The translations under genes were made by a program, and so were the position numbers. 64,000 nucleotides of DNA from Roseimicrobium sp. ORNL1 (GTDB lineage: Bacteria; Verrucomicrobiota; Verrucomicrobiia; Verrucomicrobiales; Verrucomicrobiaceae). Positions 35,269-43,443 of this stretch are shown in pieces. The stretch lies in contig NZ_CP049143.1 of assembly GCF_011044495.1 (NCBI RefSeq), positions 2,914,001 to 2,978,000 on the forward strand, written 5' to 3'. Below the pieces are notes generated by a model, which saw nothing but the letters and a program-made list of their open reading frames with translations, had not been told where the DNA came from and did no database searches. Every line of letters starts with the position of its first letter. Within the stretch, counting starts at the first letter, position 1.

Positions 35269-35290
35269 CAGTTAACCAAAAGGTTAACTG
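35269..35290. promoter_or_regulatory. ArsR operator, perfect inverted repeat
   Basis: Arms CAGTTAACC (35269-35277) and GGTTAACTG (35282-35290) are exact complements around an AAAA centre. It lies immediately upstream of the arsR-type start codon. The size and AT-rich centre fit a dimeric winged-helix repressor. Binding has not been shown. Confidence 0.8.
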
Positions 35291-35413
35291 TTGCAAGGGC
35301 ATTTTTTGAAATTCGTCGGCCGCGATCCCGCAAAATGCCGTTTGCGTGAGCATTTCAGGAACGTAGATGGCTTCTCCAGAAGCCTTGTATTCTTCATTCC
35401 GCACCTCCACACC

Positions 35414-36172
35414 ATGTCCACCACTCCTCAGCTCCCATACTCCGAACTCCTGCAGCTCAAACGCTGGAACACCCCCACCATCTACAACGGCTGGGAACAG
35501 GTCACGAAGCGCAATCCCGCCGCTGATGCTTTCAATATCGAAGAGACCCGCGACTTCATGCCGCAAATGGGACCCATGGTGGGCTACGCGGTCACCGTGG
35601 TGATCGAGCCGAGCAATCCCAATCACCGCAAGACCAACCCCAATGCCGGCGCGGAATACCGCCGCTACATCGCCAGCATTCCTGGGCCGAAGATTGTGGT
35701 CATCCAGGATCTCGACAAACCGAGAGTCATCGGCTCCTTCTGGGGGGAGGTGAATGCGAATGCGCATCGGGCCCTCGGCTGCATCGGTACCATCACGGAC
35801 GGCGCCATTCGCGACCTGGATGAGATGACCAATGCCGGGTTCAAGTCCCTCGCGCGCCGTCTCTGTGTGGGGCATGCTTTCCCATCACCCGTGCGTTGGG
35901 GATGTGAGGTGGAAGTCTTCGGCACGAAGGTGAATCCGGGCGATCTCATTCATGCAGACAAGCACGGCTTCATGGTGCTGCCTCCGGAGGAGCAAGCGGG
36001 CCTGCTCGAAGCCGCGCGCTTCATGGATGCCAATGAGTGCAATACCGTAATCCCCGTGGTGCGCAACTCCACCGGCCGCCCCACGCTGGAGATTGCTGAG
36101 GAGCTGGAGAAGTCCATCGCCACCTTCAGCCAGAACGTGCGTGAGAAGTTCAAGAGGGAAGGGGAGTGGTGA
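35414..36172 (+). CDS. RraA family protein
   Basis: A 252-residue RraA-like fold protein (formerly annotated dimethylmenaquinone methyltransferase-like). The signature FWGEVNANAHRALGCIGTIT and TDGAIRDLDEM is the metal/substrate site of the family, whose biochemically known members are 4-hydroxy-4-methyl-2-oxoglutarate/oxaloacetate aldolases or, for RraA itself, RNase E inhibitors. The protein is longer than RraA at the N-terminus (about 60 extra residues), which suggests the aldolase-like group. The start is the ATG at 35414, just after a noncoding stretch; a longer frame has no family match. Confidence 0.85.
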   Translation: MSTTPQLPYSELLQLKRWNTPTIYNGWEQVTKRNPAADAFNIEETRDFMPQMGPMVGYAVTVVIEPSNPNHRKTNPNAGAEYRRYIASIPGPKIVVIQDLDKPRVIGSFWGEVNANAHRALGCIGTITDGAIRDLDEMTNAGFKSLARRLCVGHAFPSPVRWGCEVEVFGTKVNPGDLIHADKHGFMVLPPEEQAGLLEAARFMDANECNTVIPVVRNSTGRPTLEIAEELEKSIATFSQNVREKFKREGEW

Positions 36173-36215
36173 TCCTCACGGTGCACCACTACACCGACCA
36201 TGCGTGGCTTCTCTT

Positions 36216-36400
36216 CAAGGAGTGGGGGCATTCCTGCCCCCATTTGGCGTCGCAAGTCTCTTGTGTCGATGATACGTGATCATGACGCCCGCACCCCTGG
36301 CGATCTTCCTTCCCGACTTTCGCTGCTTGTTCCAATCGTGATGCAACCCTTCCCCGGCTCGTCACGCCTCAAATGGGGCCAGGAATGACCCCACTCCTTG
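36216..36400. repeat. Inverted pair of GTGGGGGCATTCC repeats
   Basis: Left copy CAAGGAGTGGGGGCATTCCT at 36216-36235 (stem continues to 36243), right copy inverted, ending GACCCCACTCCTTG at 36400. The same unit occurs in inverted pairs at 20.25/20.57 kb and singly at 15.77 and 22.99 kb. It fills most of the gap 36173-36474. Confidence 0.8.
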
Positions 36401-36474
36401 AAGGGAAGCTCACCTGTAATGATAGATCTGTTGCCGAAGGCCCTGAACCGAACACGCAGCGTACGGACCTCCTC

Positions 36475-38337
36475 CTAAAACCCCGTCGTCGGAAACCATC
36501 GGCTGTACTCATTCTCATCCAGCTTCTTCAGCGGAATCGCAAGCGGCACGGGCACGCCTTGCTTCGACCACCTCGCGATATCTTCACGATGTCCCAGCCT
36601 GCCCAGCACTTCGAAGAGATTGCCATGCGGCTTCTCCGTCCAGCCCACCTCCACGCTGGGGTCCCATACGGCAATGCCGGTGGCGCCAGCCTTGTAGAAA
36701 TTCGTCACTTTGGTGCACAGGTCCTTGGGTTGGCCGGACTTCCATGAAATGACAAAGGGATACAGCCCCACCTTCGTACCCTCGACCAGCTTCTTGTAAT
36801 ACACCATATCAGGCTGCGCGAAGGACGTGTGATGCGCGAACCACGCCACGCCGAGGTCGTCCACCAGGCCTTCCTTGATCCAGAGCGGCAGGTCGAGTCC
36901 CCACCGTTTGTTGTCCGCCTCCTTGCTGAAGGTGCCGAGCGAAATCTTGTACCGTTCTGTGCGGCCCTGCTTCTTCGCCGTGTCATCCAGCAGCGTGCGG
37001 ATTTGCCTCAGGAAGTCCGTCATGATCGCCGCGCGTGTGGCCTGCAGTCGCGGGTCATCTTCATCCACATCACGCGCCTCGGTGCCGTGCATCTCCTTGA
37101 AGCGGGCGCAGAAGGCATCCTCCCAAAGCATGAGCGGCATGCCGCGGTGGAAGAGAATGCCCACGCCCTCCGGCTGGAGTTCCAGCGTCTCGCTCAGGAT
37201 GTCGAGCAGATGCTGCCGCACTTCCGGCACGGCATGGCTCATGTGCATGGTGGGAGTGCCATCGCGGTCCACACAGCGCCACTCTGGATGCGCGTGGTAG
37301 AATTTGCTGTCGAAGGTCTCCTCATACGGCATGGAGGCCTTCCATCCCGCAGGGCGCAGCATCACGTGAAACTCCACGCCCTGCTCGCGCGCGGCTTCAC
37401 GCGCGACCTCCAGCGGGTTGATGCCCTTCTTGTGCAGGTCCTTGATGGAATTCACAAACCACTCATGCTCACGCGTGGGGAAGTCGGTCGTGTTCTCACC
37501 GGGAATGTTTCCCACCTTGCTCGGATAGATCACAAGGTCCGCACCCAGCACCTGGAACCACCACTTGCCGATGTCCGTATTTTCCATGCCACGGAAGGAC
37601 GCGAGCAGATCATCCTTCGTCTCTGGCGCATACGGCCAGATCCAGCTATGCCCATCAAACGTGGCGATCGATGTGCGTGTGCCTTCGCCTGGCTTGGTGT
37701 TCTGCTGCTGCGTACTCCACGCGCTGGCTTCCGCATCTGTGAGTGGCACCAGCTTCACGTAGCAGAGGGTGGCGGGGAGGTTCGGCAGTGAGCCGATCTG
37801 CAGTGACTGATCATCGAGCTTTGCCACGGTGAGGAACTCATCCTGGATCATATCCACGCGGTTCGGCAGCAGGCCCATGTTGTTCGCCATGCGCTTGAAG
37901 ATGCGCTCACCGCTGAGCTTCGCCCGCATGCCGTTCTTTGCCTCCTTGAAGCCGGTGGATACGGAGCTCACGCCGAGATACACCGCGTGCCAGCCCTTGG
38001 CATTCAGCGGCAGGTCCACCACTGGCGCATGGGTGAATGAGTAAGTGGAGAGCGCCCAGCCCTTCATCTCCGCCGTGGCGAAGGGGATGACCTTCCACTT
38101 GCCCTTCTCGCGCTGGCCCTTCGTGAGTGCCGTCTCCGGGGCGACTTGCGAGAGGTCCGTGAGCATCACCGCCTTGCCATGCTGCGACCAACGCCGGGCA
38201 TCGGTGGGCATGAGCTCCGCACTCGTCGGCGCTACTGGCTTGTGCTCCTTGGCATCGGTGGCCAGAGCGAGGGAAGGCAGGCCATGCAGACCTGCGACAA
38301 GCGTGAGGGCGGACATTCCACGAGATAGGCGAATCAT
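36475..38337 (-). CDS. Secreted glycoside-hydrolase-like TIM-barrel protein
   Basis: A 620-residue secreted protein with a signal peptide (about 1-27, cut after SLALA). After a beta-rich N-terminal region comes a likely TIM barrel: FHVMLRPAGWKASMPYEET, then EGVGILFHRGMPLMLWEDAF, then DLGVAWFAHHTSF and GLYPFVISWKSGQP are barrel-strand ends with acidic and His residues. This resembles the family-10-like or GHL putative glycosyl hydrolases of Planctomycetes and Verrucomicrobia, but no CAZy family is assigned. Start at the ATG at 38337 is chosen for the signal peptide. Confidence 0.65.
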   Translation of the reverse strand: MIRLSRGMSALTLVAGLHGLPSLALATDAKEHKPVAPTSAELMPTDARRWSQHGKAVMLTDLSQVAPETALTKGQREKGKWKVIPFATAEMKGWALSTYSFTHAPVVDLPLNAKGWHAVYLGVSSVSTGFKEAKNGMRAKLSGERIFKRMANNMGLLPNRVDMIQDEFLTVAKLDDQSLQIGSLPNLPATLCYVKLVPLTDAEASAWSTQQQNTKPGEGTRTSIATFDGHSWIWPYAPETKDDLLASFRGMENTDIGKWWFQVLGADLVIYPSKVGNIPGENTTDFPTREHEWFVNSIKDLHKKGINPLEVAREAAREQGVEFHVMLRPAGWKASMPYEETFDSKFYHAHPEWRCVDRDGTPTMHMSHAVPEVRQHLLDILSETLELQPEGVGILFHRGMPLMLWEDAFCARFKEMHGTEARDVDEDDPRLQATRAAIMTDFLRQIRTLLDDTAKKQGRTERYKISLGTFSKEADNKRWGLDLPLWIKEGLVDDLGVAWFAHHTSFAQPDMVYYKKLVEGTKVGLYPFVISWKSGQPKDLCTKVTNFYKAGATGIAVWDPSVEVGWTEKPHGNLFEVLGRLGHREDIARWSKQGVPVPLAIPLKKLDENEYSRWFPTTGF

Positions 38338-38410
38338 GGGAGAAGCGTGGGAATTGGGTTGAGGCGACGCTTGGTACGGTGGGGGCCACTTGGTTCCTTC
38401 GTTCACCTTT

Positions 38411-38585
38411 GGAGGGGTTCATCGCAAAGCAGCGAAAGGAGCCAAGCAGCAAAGAGAATGCACCATGCTGCGCGTGGGTTCTGCTGTCGGGTCGGAAGAC
38501 CCAACGCCCACTGTCAGGCCGGAAGGCCTAACCTCCGTGGAATTCTTTGCTGCTCTGCTGCTTTCGCTGCTTTGCGACAAAAAGA
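38411..38585. repeat. Composite inverted-repeat element C
   Basis: Outer arms are ATCGCAAAGCAGCGAAAGGA (from about 38415) and, inverted, TTTCGCTGCTTTGCGACAAA (to about 38580). Between them is a 51-bp double hairpin (38486-38536) of the GTCAGGCCGGAGGCCTAAC type. The architecture (outer CGCAAAG arms around a double hairpin) is the same as at 15.6 and 22.85 kb. Confidence 0.8.
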
Positions 38586-38704
38586 GCCTTCGACGCCAGG
38601 GCGGCCCCACCCACATATCGGACCTGACTATTGTGGATTCTGGGTTAGGTTGTACTTCCCGCCCGTTTGCCCGGGAGTGGACCCCCAAGCCAAACCGAGT
38701 CTCC

Positions 38705-40501
38705 ATGCCAGATACCGTTTCGATTCAGAACATTGCCGCCTACAAATTCGCGCCCATGCAGGACTTGCGTGACCTGCGCGCGTGCCTGCTTGCCAAATGC
38801 AAGGGCTGGAACCTCAAGGGCACCATTCTGCTGAGCCCGGAGGGCATCAATCTCTTCGTCGCGGGCGAGGCGTCCGGCATCGAAGCACTGCTGGCTGAGT
38901 TGCGTTCACTGCCCGGCCTCGCGGACCTCGCGCCGAAGTACAGTGAGACGGACCACCAGCCCTTCCGCCGCATGCTGGTGCGGTTGAAGAAGGAGATCAT
39001 CACCTTCGGCGTGGAGGGCATCAACCCCGCCCTGCGCACCTCGCCCAAGTTGCAGGCCAGGGAGCTGAAGCAGTGGCTCGATGAAGGCCGACCCGTGACG
39101 CTGCTGGACACGCGCAACGACTACGAGGTGAAGCTCGGCACCTTCAAGAACGCGCTGCCGATTGGCATCGATACCTTTCGTCAATTCCCCGATGCGGTGC
39201 GCAAGCTGCCGGAGGAAATGAAGGATCAGCCCGTGGTGATGTTCTGCACCGGCGGCATCCGCTGCGAGAAGGCGGGTCCCTTTATGGAGCGTGAGGGCTT
39301 CAAACACATCCTGCAGCTCGATGGCGGCATCCTGAAGTACTTCGAGGAATGCGGCGGCGAGCATTACGATGGCGAGTGCTTCGTCTTCGACCAGCGCGTG
39401 GGCGTGGACCCCGCACTGCAGGAGACCGAGTCCACCCAGTGCTTCCAGTGCCAGTCACCGCTCAGTCCGGAGGATCAGCGACACGAGCGCTACGTGAGGA
39501 ATGAGTCCTGCCCGTACTGCTTCACGGAGCCTGTGGATAAGATGCTGGAGAACATCGCGACCAGGCATGAGGCGATAGCTCGCATCACCTCGCCGCTTCC
39601 GGGCAGCAAGCCATATGAAAACCTGCGCCCTTTCAACATCCCTGCCGCGTGCGATGGCATGCCACTGGCGGAGGCGCTGGCGCGGCTGGTTGTGCCGGTC
39701 GGTCGCGAGGCGTGGGTTACCGCGTGTGAGTCAGGTCGCATCCTGAACGCAAATCATGAGCCAGTGAAGCCAGAACAGATCGTGTACGGAGGCCAGCGCT
39801 ATCTCCACAAGCTCGGGGAGATTACTGAGCCGGACGTGAATGTCTCCATCAACATCCTGCACGAAGATGAAGCCATCATTGTACTGAACAAACCAGCGCC
39901 ACTGCCTGTGCACCCCGGCGGGCGATTCAATCGCAATACCCTGCGGCACATCCTCCATGAAGTGTATCAGCCGCAGAAGCCCCGCCAGGCTCACCGGCTG
40001 GATGCGAATACCAGCGGCGTCATGGTGTATGCGCGCACCAGACATTTTGCTGGGATAATCCAGCCCCAGTTCACCGCTGGCGAGGTCGCCAAGTTCTACC
40101 TCGTCCGCGTGAAAGGCCATCCTGACCAGGACGCGTTTTCCTGTGATGCTCCCATCGGCAATGAGTCGGGAACCATGGGCACGCGTGAGGTGGATGATGC
40201 CAATGGCAGGAAGTCGCGCACCGAGTTCAAGGTGTTGCGCCGCGATGGCGATGGTACGGCCTTGCTCGAAGCCCGGCCGCTCACCGGCCGCACCAATCAG
40301 ATCCGCCTGCATCTCGCGCACCTCGGCTGGCCTGTGGTGGGAGACCAGGCTTATCTCTCCGGTGTTCAGCGCGGAGACACCCAGACTCATGAACCCGATG
40401 ACGCACCCCTCTGCCTGCACTCCTCCCGCATCCAGTTCGTGCATCCGTTGACTCGCCAGACTGTCGAGTTCACCGCGCCACCGCCTGCGTGGGCCGTGTA
40501 G
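38705..40501 (+). CDS. TrhO (rhodanese)-RluA pseudouridine synthase fusion
   Basis: A 598-residue two-enzyme protein. Residues 1-300 match TrhO (YceA), the oxygen-dependent tRNA U34 5-hydroxylase: an N-terminal acylphosphatase-like domain, LLDTRNDYEVKLGTF (133-147) and the catalytic CTGGIRCEK loop with Cys181; a CFQC...CPYC set (246-272) is the zinc knuckle of that family. Residues 380-598 match RluA-type pseudouridine synthase: HRLDANTSG (430-438) carries the catalytic Asp433, and PLTGRTNQIRLHLAHLGWP is the conserved late motif. The two act on RNA but at different sites (tRNA wobble versus rRNA/tRNA uridine). Start at ATG 38705; a longer frame overlaps repeats. Confidence 0.85.
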   Translation: MPDTVSIQNIAAYKFAPMQDLRDLRACLLAKCKGWNLKGTILLSPEGINLFVAGEASGIEALLAELRSLPGLADLAPKYSETDHQPFRRMLVRLKKEIITFGVEGINPALRTSPKLQARELKQWLDEGRPVTLLDTRNDYEVKLGTFKNALPIGIDTFRQFPDAVRKLPEEMKDQPVVMFCTGGIRCEKAGPFMEREGFKHILQLDGGILKYFEECGGEHYDGECFVFDQRVGVDPALQETESTQCFQCQSPLSPEDQRHERYVRNESCPYCFTEPVDKMLENIATRHEAIARITSPLPGSKPYENLRPFNIPAACDGMPLAEALARLVVPVGREAWVTACESGRILNANHEPVKPEQIVYGGQRYLHKLGEITEPDVNVSINILHEDEAIIVLNKPAPLPVHPGGRFNRNTLRHILHEVYQPQKPRQAHRLDANTSGVMVYARTRHFAGIIQPQFTAGEVAKFYLVRVKGHPDQDAFSCDAPIGNESGTMGTREVDDANGRKSRTEFKVLRRDGDGTALLEARPLTGRTNQIRLHLAHLGWPVVGDQAYLSGVQRGDTQTHEPDDAPLCLHSSRIQFVHPLTRQTVEFTAPPPAWAV

Positions 40502-40537
40502 CGAAGCGTGTTGGCAAGGAGACTCCCATCTGCTGTC

Positions 40538-41722
40538 ATGCGGTTCATGCGCTCTCTTTGCCTGTGTATCTGGGTGAGTGGTTTCGTTGCTGCACTCACT
40601 CTTGCGGCTCAAGAAGTGGTGCCGGTTGCGGAGACACAAACACAGTCGCCTGCTCTGCACGAGGTGCCTCGCGTCGCCTTGTTGCTCGATGCTGCTCTTT
40701 GTGATGGCTTCGACTTCCCTGCCGGAGATGTGAACGGCAAGGGCAGCTACCGGGACAAGAGCACGCGACGCTATCATCAGGGCTGGAGTATCACTCCTGT
40801 CTTACCAGAGGCAGGAGGCTCCGTTGACGTTGCGTTCCCAGGCGAACTTTGGAATGGCCAGGGTGGTGGTGCCACGGATGCAGGTCAATCCGTGTACGCT
40901 ATCGGCAGTGGCACGGTGCGTTCCGTCATCGATGATGGAGCTGCGGAAAGATCGGTCATCGAGATAGAGCATCGCTTTGTCGAAAACGGCACGCTCCGCA
41001 CGGCGGTGTCTTACTACAAGGGCATAGCTGACACCAAGCTGAAGCCCGGTGATCCAGTGAAACGACGTCAGCAGATTGGCGTGATTGCCCGGGGAGCGGG
41101 GGATGCACCCACGGGATTGATGCTCGGCATTCAAGTGGAGACTGCCGGCGCGCCTGCATCGCCCACACTCACGCCGTCCGCTTTCATCCGCGAACGCCGC
41201 AAGCTCCTCGTGCCCTCGCGTGAGCCGGAGATCTTCATTGCCATGAAGCAGGACTATCGGCTCTACCTTTTTCGCAAGGGAAAGCTCGTGAGCACCTTTC
41301 CCATCGCACTCAGCCAGGATCCCATCGGTCCGAAGACGCGCGAAGGCGACAATCGCACCCCGGAAGGGGAGTACCGCATCACGCAGAAGGCGAAGGGACC
41401 CTTCGGCGGCGACTACGGCGACTACCTCGGCAAGGCGTGGATCCGCATCAGTTATCCGAATGCCTATGATGCCCGCTTGGCATTGGCCGAGGGCCGCATC
41501 ACCGAGAGCCAGTGCACCACCATCGTCTCCGCCACGAACGCACGCAAGATGCCACCCGCCAAGACCAGCCTCGGTGGCGGCGTGGGCATTCACGGCTGGG
41601 CCAGCGACTGGCCGGATGGTCCGCAGCATCTCACGTGGGGCTGCCTGAGCCTGCGGGAGGCAGACCTCATGGCGTTGTATGATCTGATGCAGCAGGGGGC
41701 GCTGATTCTGATGCACCCGTGA
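40538..41722 (+). CDS. Exported M23-like/YkuD L,D-transpeptidase protein
   Basis: A 394-residue envelope protein with a signal peptide (about 1-25). Residues about 50-215 look like a degenerate LytM/M23 fold (HQGWSITPVLPEAGG, VYAIGSGTVRSVID, LKPGDPVKRRQQIGV), where the metal-binding His residues are largely missing. Residues about 230-394 are an L,D-transpeptidase (YkuD) domain: the HGWASDWPDG and TWGCLSL motifs correspond to the HGT and S-x-GC-x-R catalytic region, with the Cys nucleophile. It would cross-link or modify peptidoglycan. GTG 40508 is an alternative start. A decayed copy of its C-terminus lies 620 bp downstream. Confidence 0.8.
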   Translation: MRFMRSLCLCIWVSGFVAALTLAAQEVVPVAETQTQSPALHEVPRVALLLDAALCDGFDFPAGDVNGKGSYRDKSTRRYHQGWSITPVLPEAGGSVDVAFPGELWNGQGGGATDAGQSVYAIGSGTVRSVIDDGAAERSVIEIEHRFVENGTLRTAVSYYKGIADTKLKPGDPVKRRQQIGVIARGAGDAPTGLMLGIQVETAGAPASPTLTPSAFIRERRKLLVPSREPEIFIAMKQDYRLYLFRKGKLVSTFPIALSQDPIGPKTREGDNRTPEGEYRITQKAKGPFGGDYGDYLGKAWIRISYPNAYDARLALAEGRITESQCTTIVSATNARKMPPAKTSLGGGVGIHGWASDWPDGPQHLTWGCLSLREADLMALYDLMQQGALILMHP

Positions 41723-41790
41723 ACTGAAACGGTCTCGGTGACAAACGCACTGAACTGTGCAATAACATCAAGTCGGCCGGAGAGGAACGC

Positions 41791-42387
41791 ATGAGCACGC
41801 TGGAGCGAGAAAGGAAGTACATCGAGAAGTGGCGCCCCAAGGCCGTTCGAGGGGATGTGGTTGCCATGTCGAACCTGGCAGCGGCGTATCGTATTCTGGA
41901 GAACTTCAGGCTTTCAGCCCATTGGTATCGGAAGGCTTCCGAGCTAGGGGATGGTGAAGCTCAAATGGAATGGGGCTACTGCCTCCAGCATGGCATCGGT
42001 GTTCAAAAAGATGAGAAAGCTGCTGAGCAAGCATATCGTTGTGCCATAGGCTCTGAGTGTGTCACGGACTACAGCCGCGAAGAGGCGATGTATCACCTCG
42101 CAGTGTTGCTTCTCGGCAGGCGGTCGCCCTCGTCGCGTCGCGCCGCCTCTCAACTGCTTCGTGAGGCGAATGTAGACGGGGACTATCCCCAGGCAGAGGC
42201 CCTCTCGCGAAATATCGAGTTAAGGGATATCAAGGAAATCTGCATCTGTCGTCGACATCTCAGGCCCCGCCTCGCGCGGAGACACTGTCCCCTGCACGGA
42301 CCACATCGAGACCTGCAAGGCGGTGTAGCGAAAGGGAGCCATCCAATTTTGCGGCCTCTGCCTCGCAAACCTCACAGCGCACTATGA
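41791..42387 (+). CDS. Sel1-repeat protein
   Basis: A 198-residue protein. Residues 15-150 hold about three Sel1-like repeats (A-x-x-N-L-A-A-A-Y-x, A-x-x-x-W-Y-R-K-A-S-E-L-G-D, A-x-M-E-W-G-Y-C-L-Q-H-G-I-G-V), a helical protein-protein interaction fold. The last 45 residues are atypical, Arg- and Pro-rich with CICRRHLRPRLARRHCPLHG, and are encoded by DNA that overlaps a decayed YkuD tail (42341-42427), so the natural end of the protein may have been lost. GC content is lower than in the flanking genes. Partners are unknown. Confidence 0.6.
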   Translation: MSTLERERKYIEKWRPKAVRGDVVAMSNLAAAYRILENFRLSAHWYRKASELGDGEAQMEWGYCLQHGIGVQKDEKAAEQAYRCAIGSECVTDYSREEAMYHLAVLLLGRRSPSSRRAASQLLREANVDGDYPQAEALSRNIELRDIKEICICRRHLRPRLARRHCPLHGPHRDLQGGVAKGSHPILRPLPRKPHSAL

Positions 42388-42427
42388 TCCGATGCCGCAG
42401 GGCTCCCTGATTCTGACGCATTCGTAG
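42341..42427 (+). pseudogene. Decayed copy of the YkuD C-terminal end
   Basis: Read in this frame, 28 codons and a stop give IQFCGLCLANLTAHYDPMPQ then GSLILTHS, which lines up with the end of the gene at 40538-41722 (WGCLSLREADLMALYDLMQQ then GALILMHP). DNA identity is also clear (for example gcgctgattctgatgcac versus tccctgattctgacgcat). A TAG lies in frame just upstream (42325-42327). It appears to be a remnant of a duplicated YkuD gene. Confidence 0.75.
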
Positions 42428-42650
42428 CCGCGGCATCCGTGAGTTTGCGTGTGCGTTTCGCCTTCCGCTGCATCGCCAGATGCGTCTTGAATTCCTCAAG
42501 CGTCACCGCGTTTCCAGACGCATTCAGAAACGCCTCCCACGTTTGAACCAGCCGCTTCCGATGTGCGGTGGATGCAGATGCCTGTCGTGCCCGGGTTCGT
42601 GTTTGCACCCGCCTCCGTTGTGTCCGTGTCCCCCTATGCCTCACCCTCAT
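42372..42650 (-). CDS. Possible small basic protein
   Basis: A 92-residue reading frame on the minus strand. The middle (RKRLVQTWEAFLNASGNAV and TLEEFKTHLAMQRKAKR) looks protein-like, with a helix-forming pattern, while the N-terminus is very Arg-rich and the C-terminus overlaps the decayed YkuD tail on the other strand. No family is known. It may be a chance frame. Confidence 0.3.
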   Translation of the reverse strand: MRVRHRGTRTQRRRVQTRTRARQASASTAHRKRLVQTWEAFLNASGNAVTLEEFKTHLAMQRKAKRTRKLTDAAATNASESGSPAASDHSAL

Positions 42651-42701
42651 GATTCTCTTTCTCGTTCATCTCCAAAAAAATGCTCGCTGCGGTTTGATGT
42701 C

Positions 42702-42836
42702 CTACTCCCCGCTGTCGGGATAGTGAAAAATATCCTTCCTCGGATGATCCGCCACCACGAGATACAAAAGATCTTCCGTGCCCTTCGATGAGATTTGCTC
42801 CACCCAGGGAAGAGTATCGAGTGGGGCGGTGTTCAT
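42702..42836 (-). CDS. Small hypothetical protein (44 residues)
   Basis: An ATG at 42836 opens a 44-residue frame, MNTAPLDTLPWVEQISSKGT and then a run ending HPRKDIFHYPDSGE, with ordinary codon use and no overlap with another gene. It lies 26 bp downstream of the VOC gene on the same strand and could be its last small operon member. It might instead be the end of a larger lost gene. No family is recognised. Confidence 0.4.
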   Translation of the reverse strand: MNTAPLDTLPWVEQISSKGTEDLLYLVVADHPRKDIFHYPDSGE

Positions 42837-42861
42837 CTCATGATTCCGCGCTGGCCGGGCC

Positions 42862-43323
42862 CTACTGCTTGCATCGCTCGTTGAGGCGGCGTTGCATTTC
42901 CTCTGGGGAAACATCTTCGACACGGGTGGAGAAGGTCCACGCATGGCCCGAGGGATCCTCCAGCTTGCAGGTACGGTCGCCATAGAAGGCGTCCTCCAGA
43001 GGCTGTAGCACCTTCGCGCCTGCGGCCACCGCCTTTTGAAAGAAGGCATCCACATCTTCCACATAGATGAGGGTTGAGGAACCCGAACCGCCAATCGTCG
43101 CCGGGCTCAGACATTTCCAATCAGGAAACTCATCTGCCAGCATGATCGTGCCACCGCCGATCTCCATCTCTGCGTGGCCGATCTTGCCATCGGGCATGTG
43201 GAGCTGGTACTCCAGGATGGCGCCGAATGCTTTCTTATAGAACTCAATTGTCGCCTTGGCGTCCTTGCAGACGAGGTAGGGTGTCGCGCCTTCGTATCCT
43301 TGAGGAATCGGTTTGGCTTTCAT
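42862..43323 (-). CDS. VOC family protein (glyoxalase/PhnB-like)
   Basis: A 153-residue protein with two beta-alpha-beta-beta-beta modules of the vicinal oxygen chelate fold. TPYLVCKDAKATIEFYKKAFGAILE and the second-module YVEDVDAFFQKAVAAGAKV with DPSGHAWTFST are as in the PhnB/glyoxalase-like subfamily (quoted in pieces: ATIEFYKKAFGA, VEDVDAFFQKAV). Residues such as His51 and Glu in HAEMEIGGG may bind metal. The substrate is unknown. Start is the ATG at 43323. Confidence 0.88.
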   Translation of the reverse strand: MKAKPIPQGYEGATPYLVCKDAKATIEFYKKAFGAILEYQLHMPDGKIGHAEMEIGGGTIMLADEFPDWKCLSPATIGGSGSSTLIYVEDVDAFFQKAVAAGAKVLQPLEDAFYGDRTCKLEDPSGHAWTFSTRVEDVSPEEMQRRLNERCKQ

Positions 43324-43443
43324 GCCGCCAGAGTGCCATGACACGGAAGGAGGGGAAAGGGTTTTTGGAGCGAGTAGTCGGTAGTCAGAAGGGGCGTCCA
43401 TCAGCAGTCGAAAAGGGTCCTGTGCAGGGAGCGGGGGACTGGG

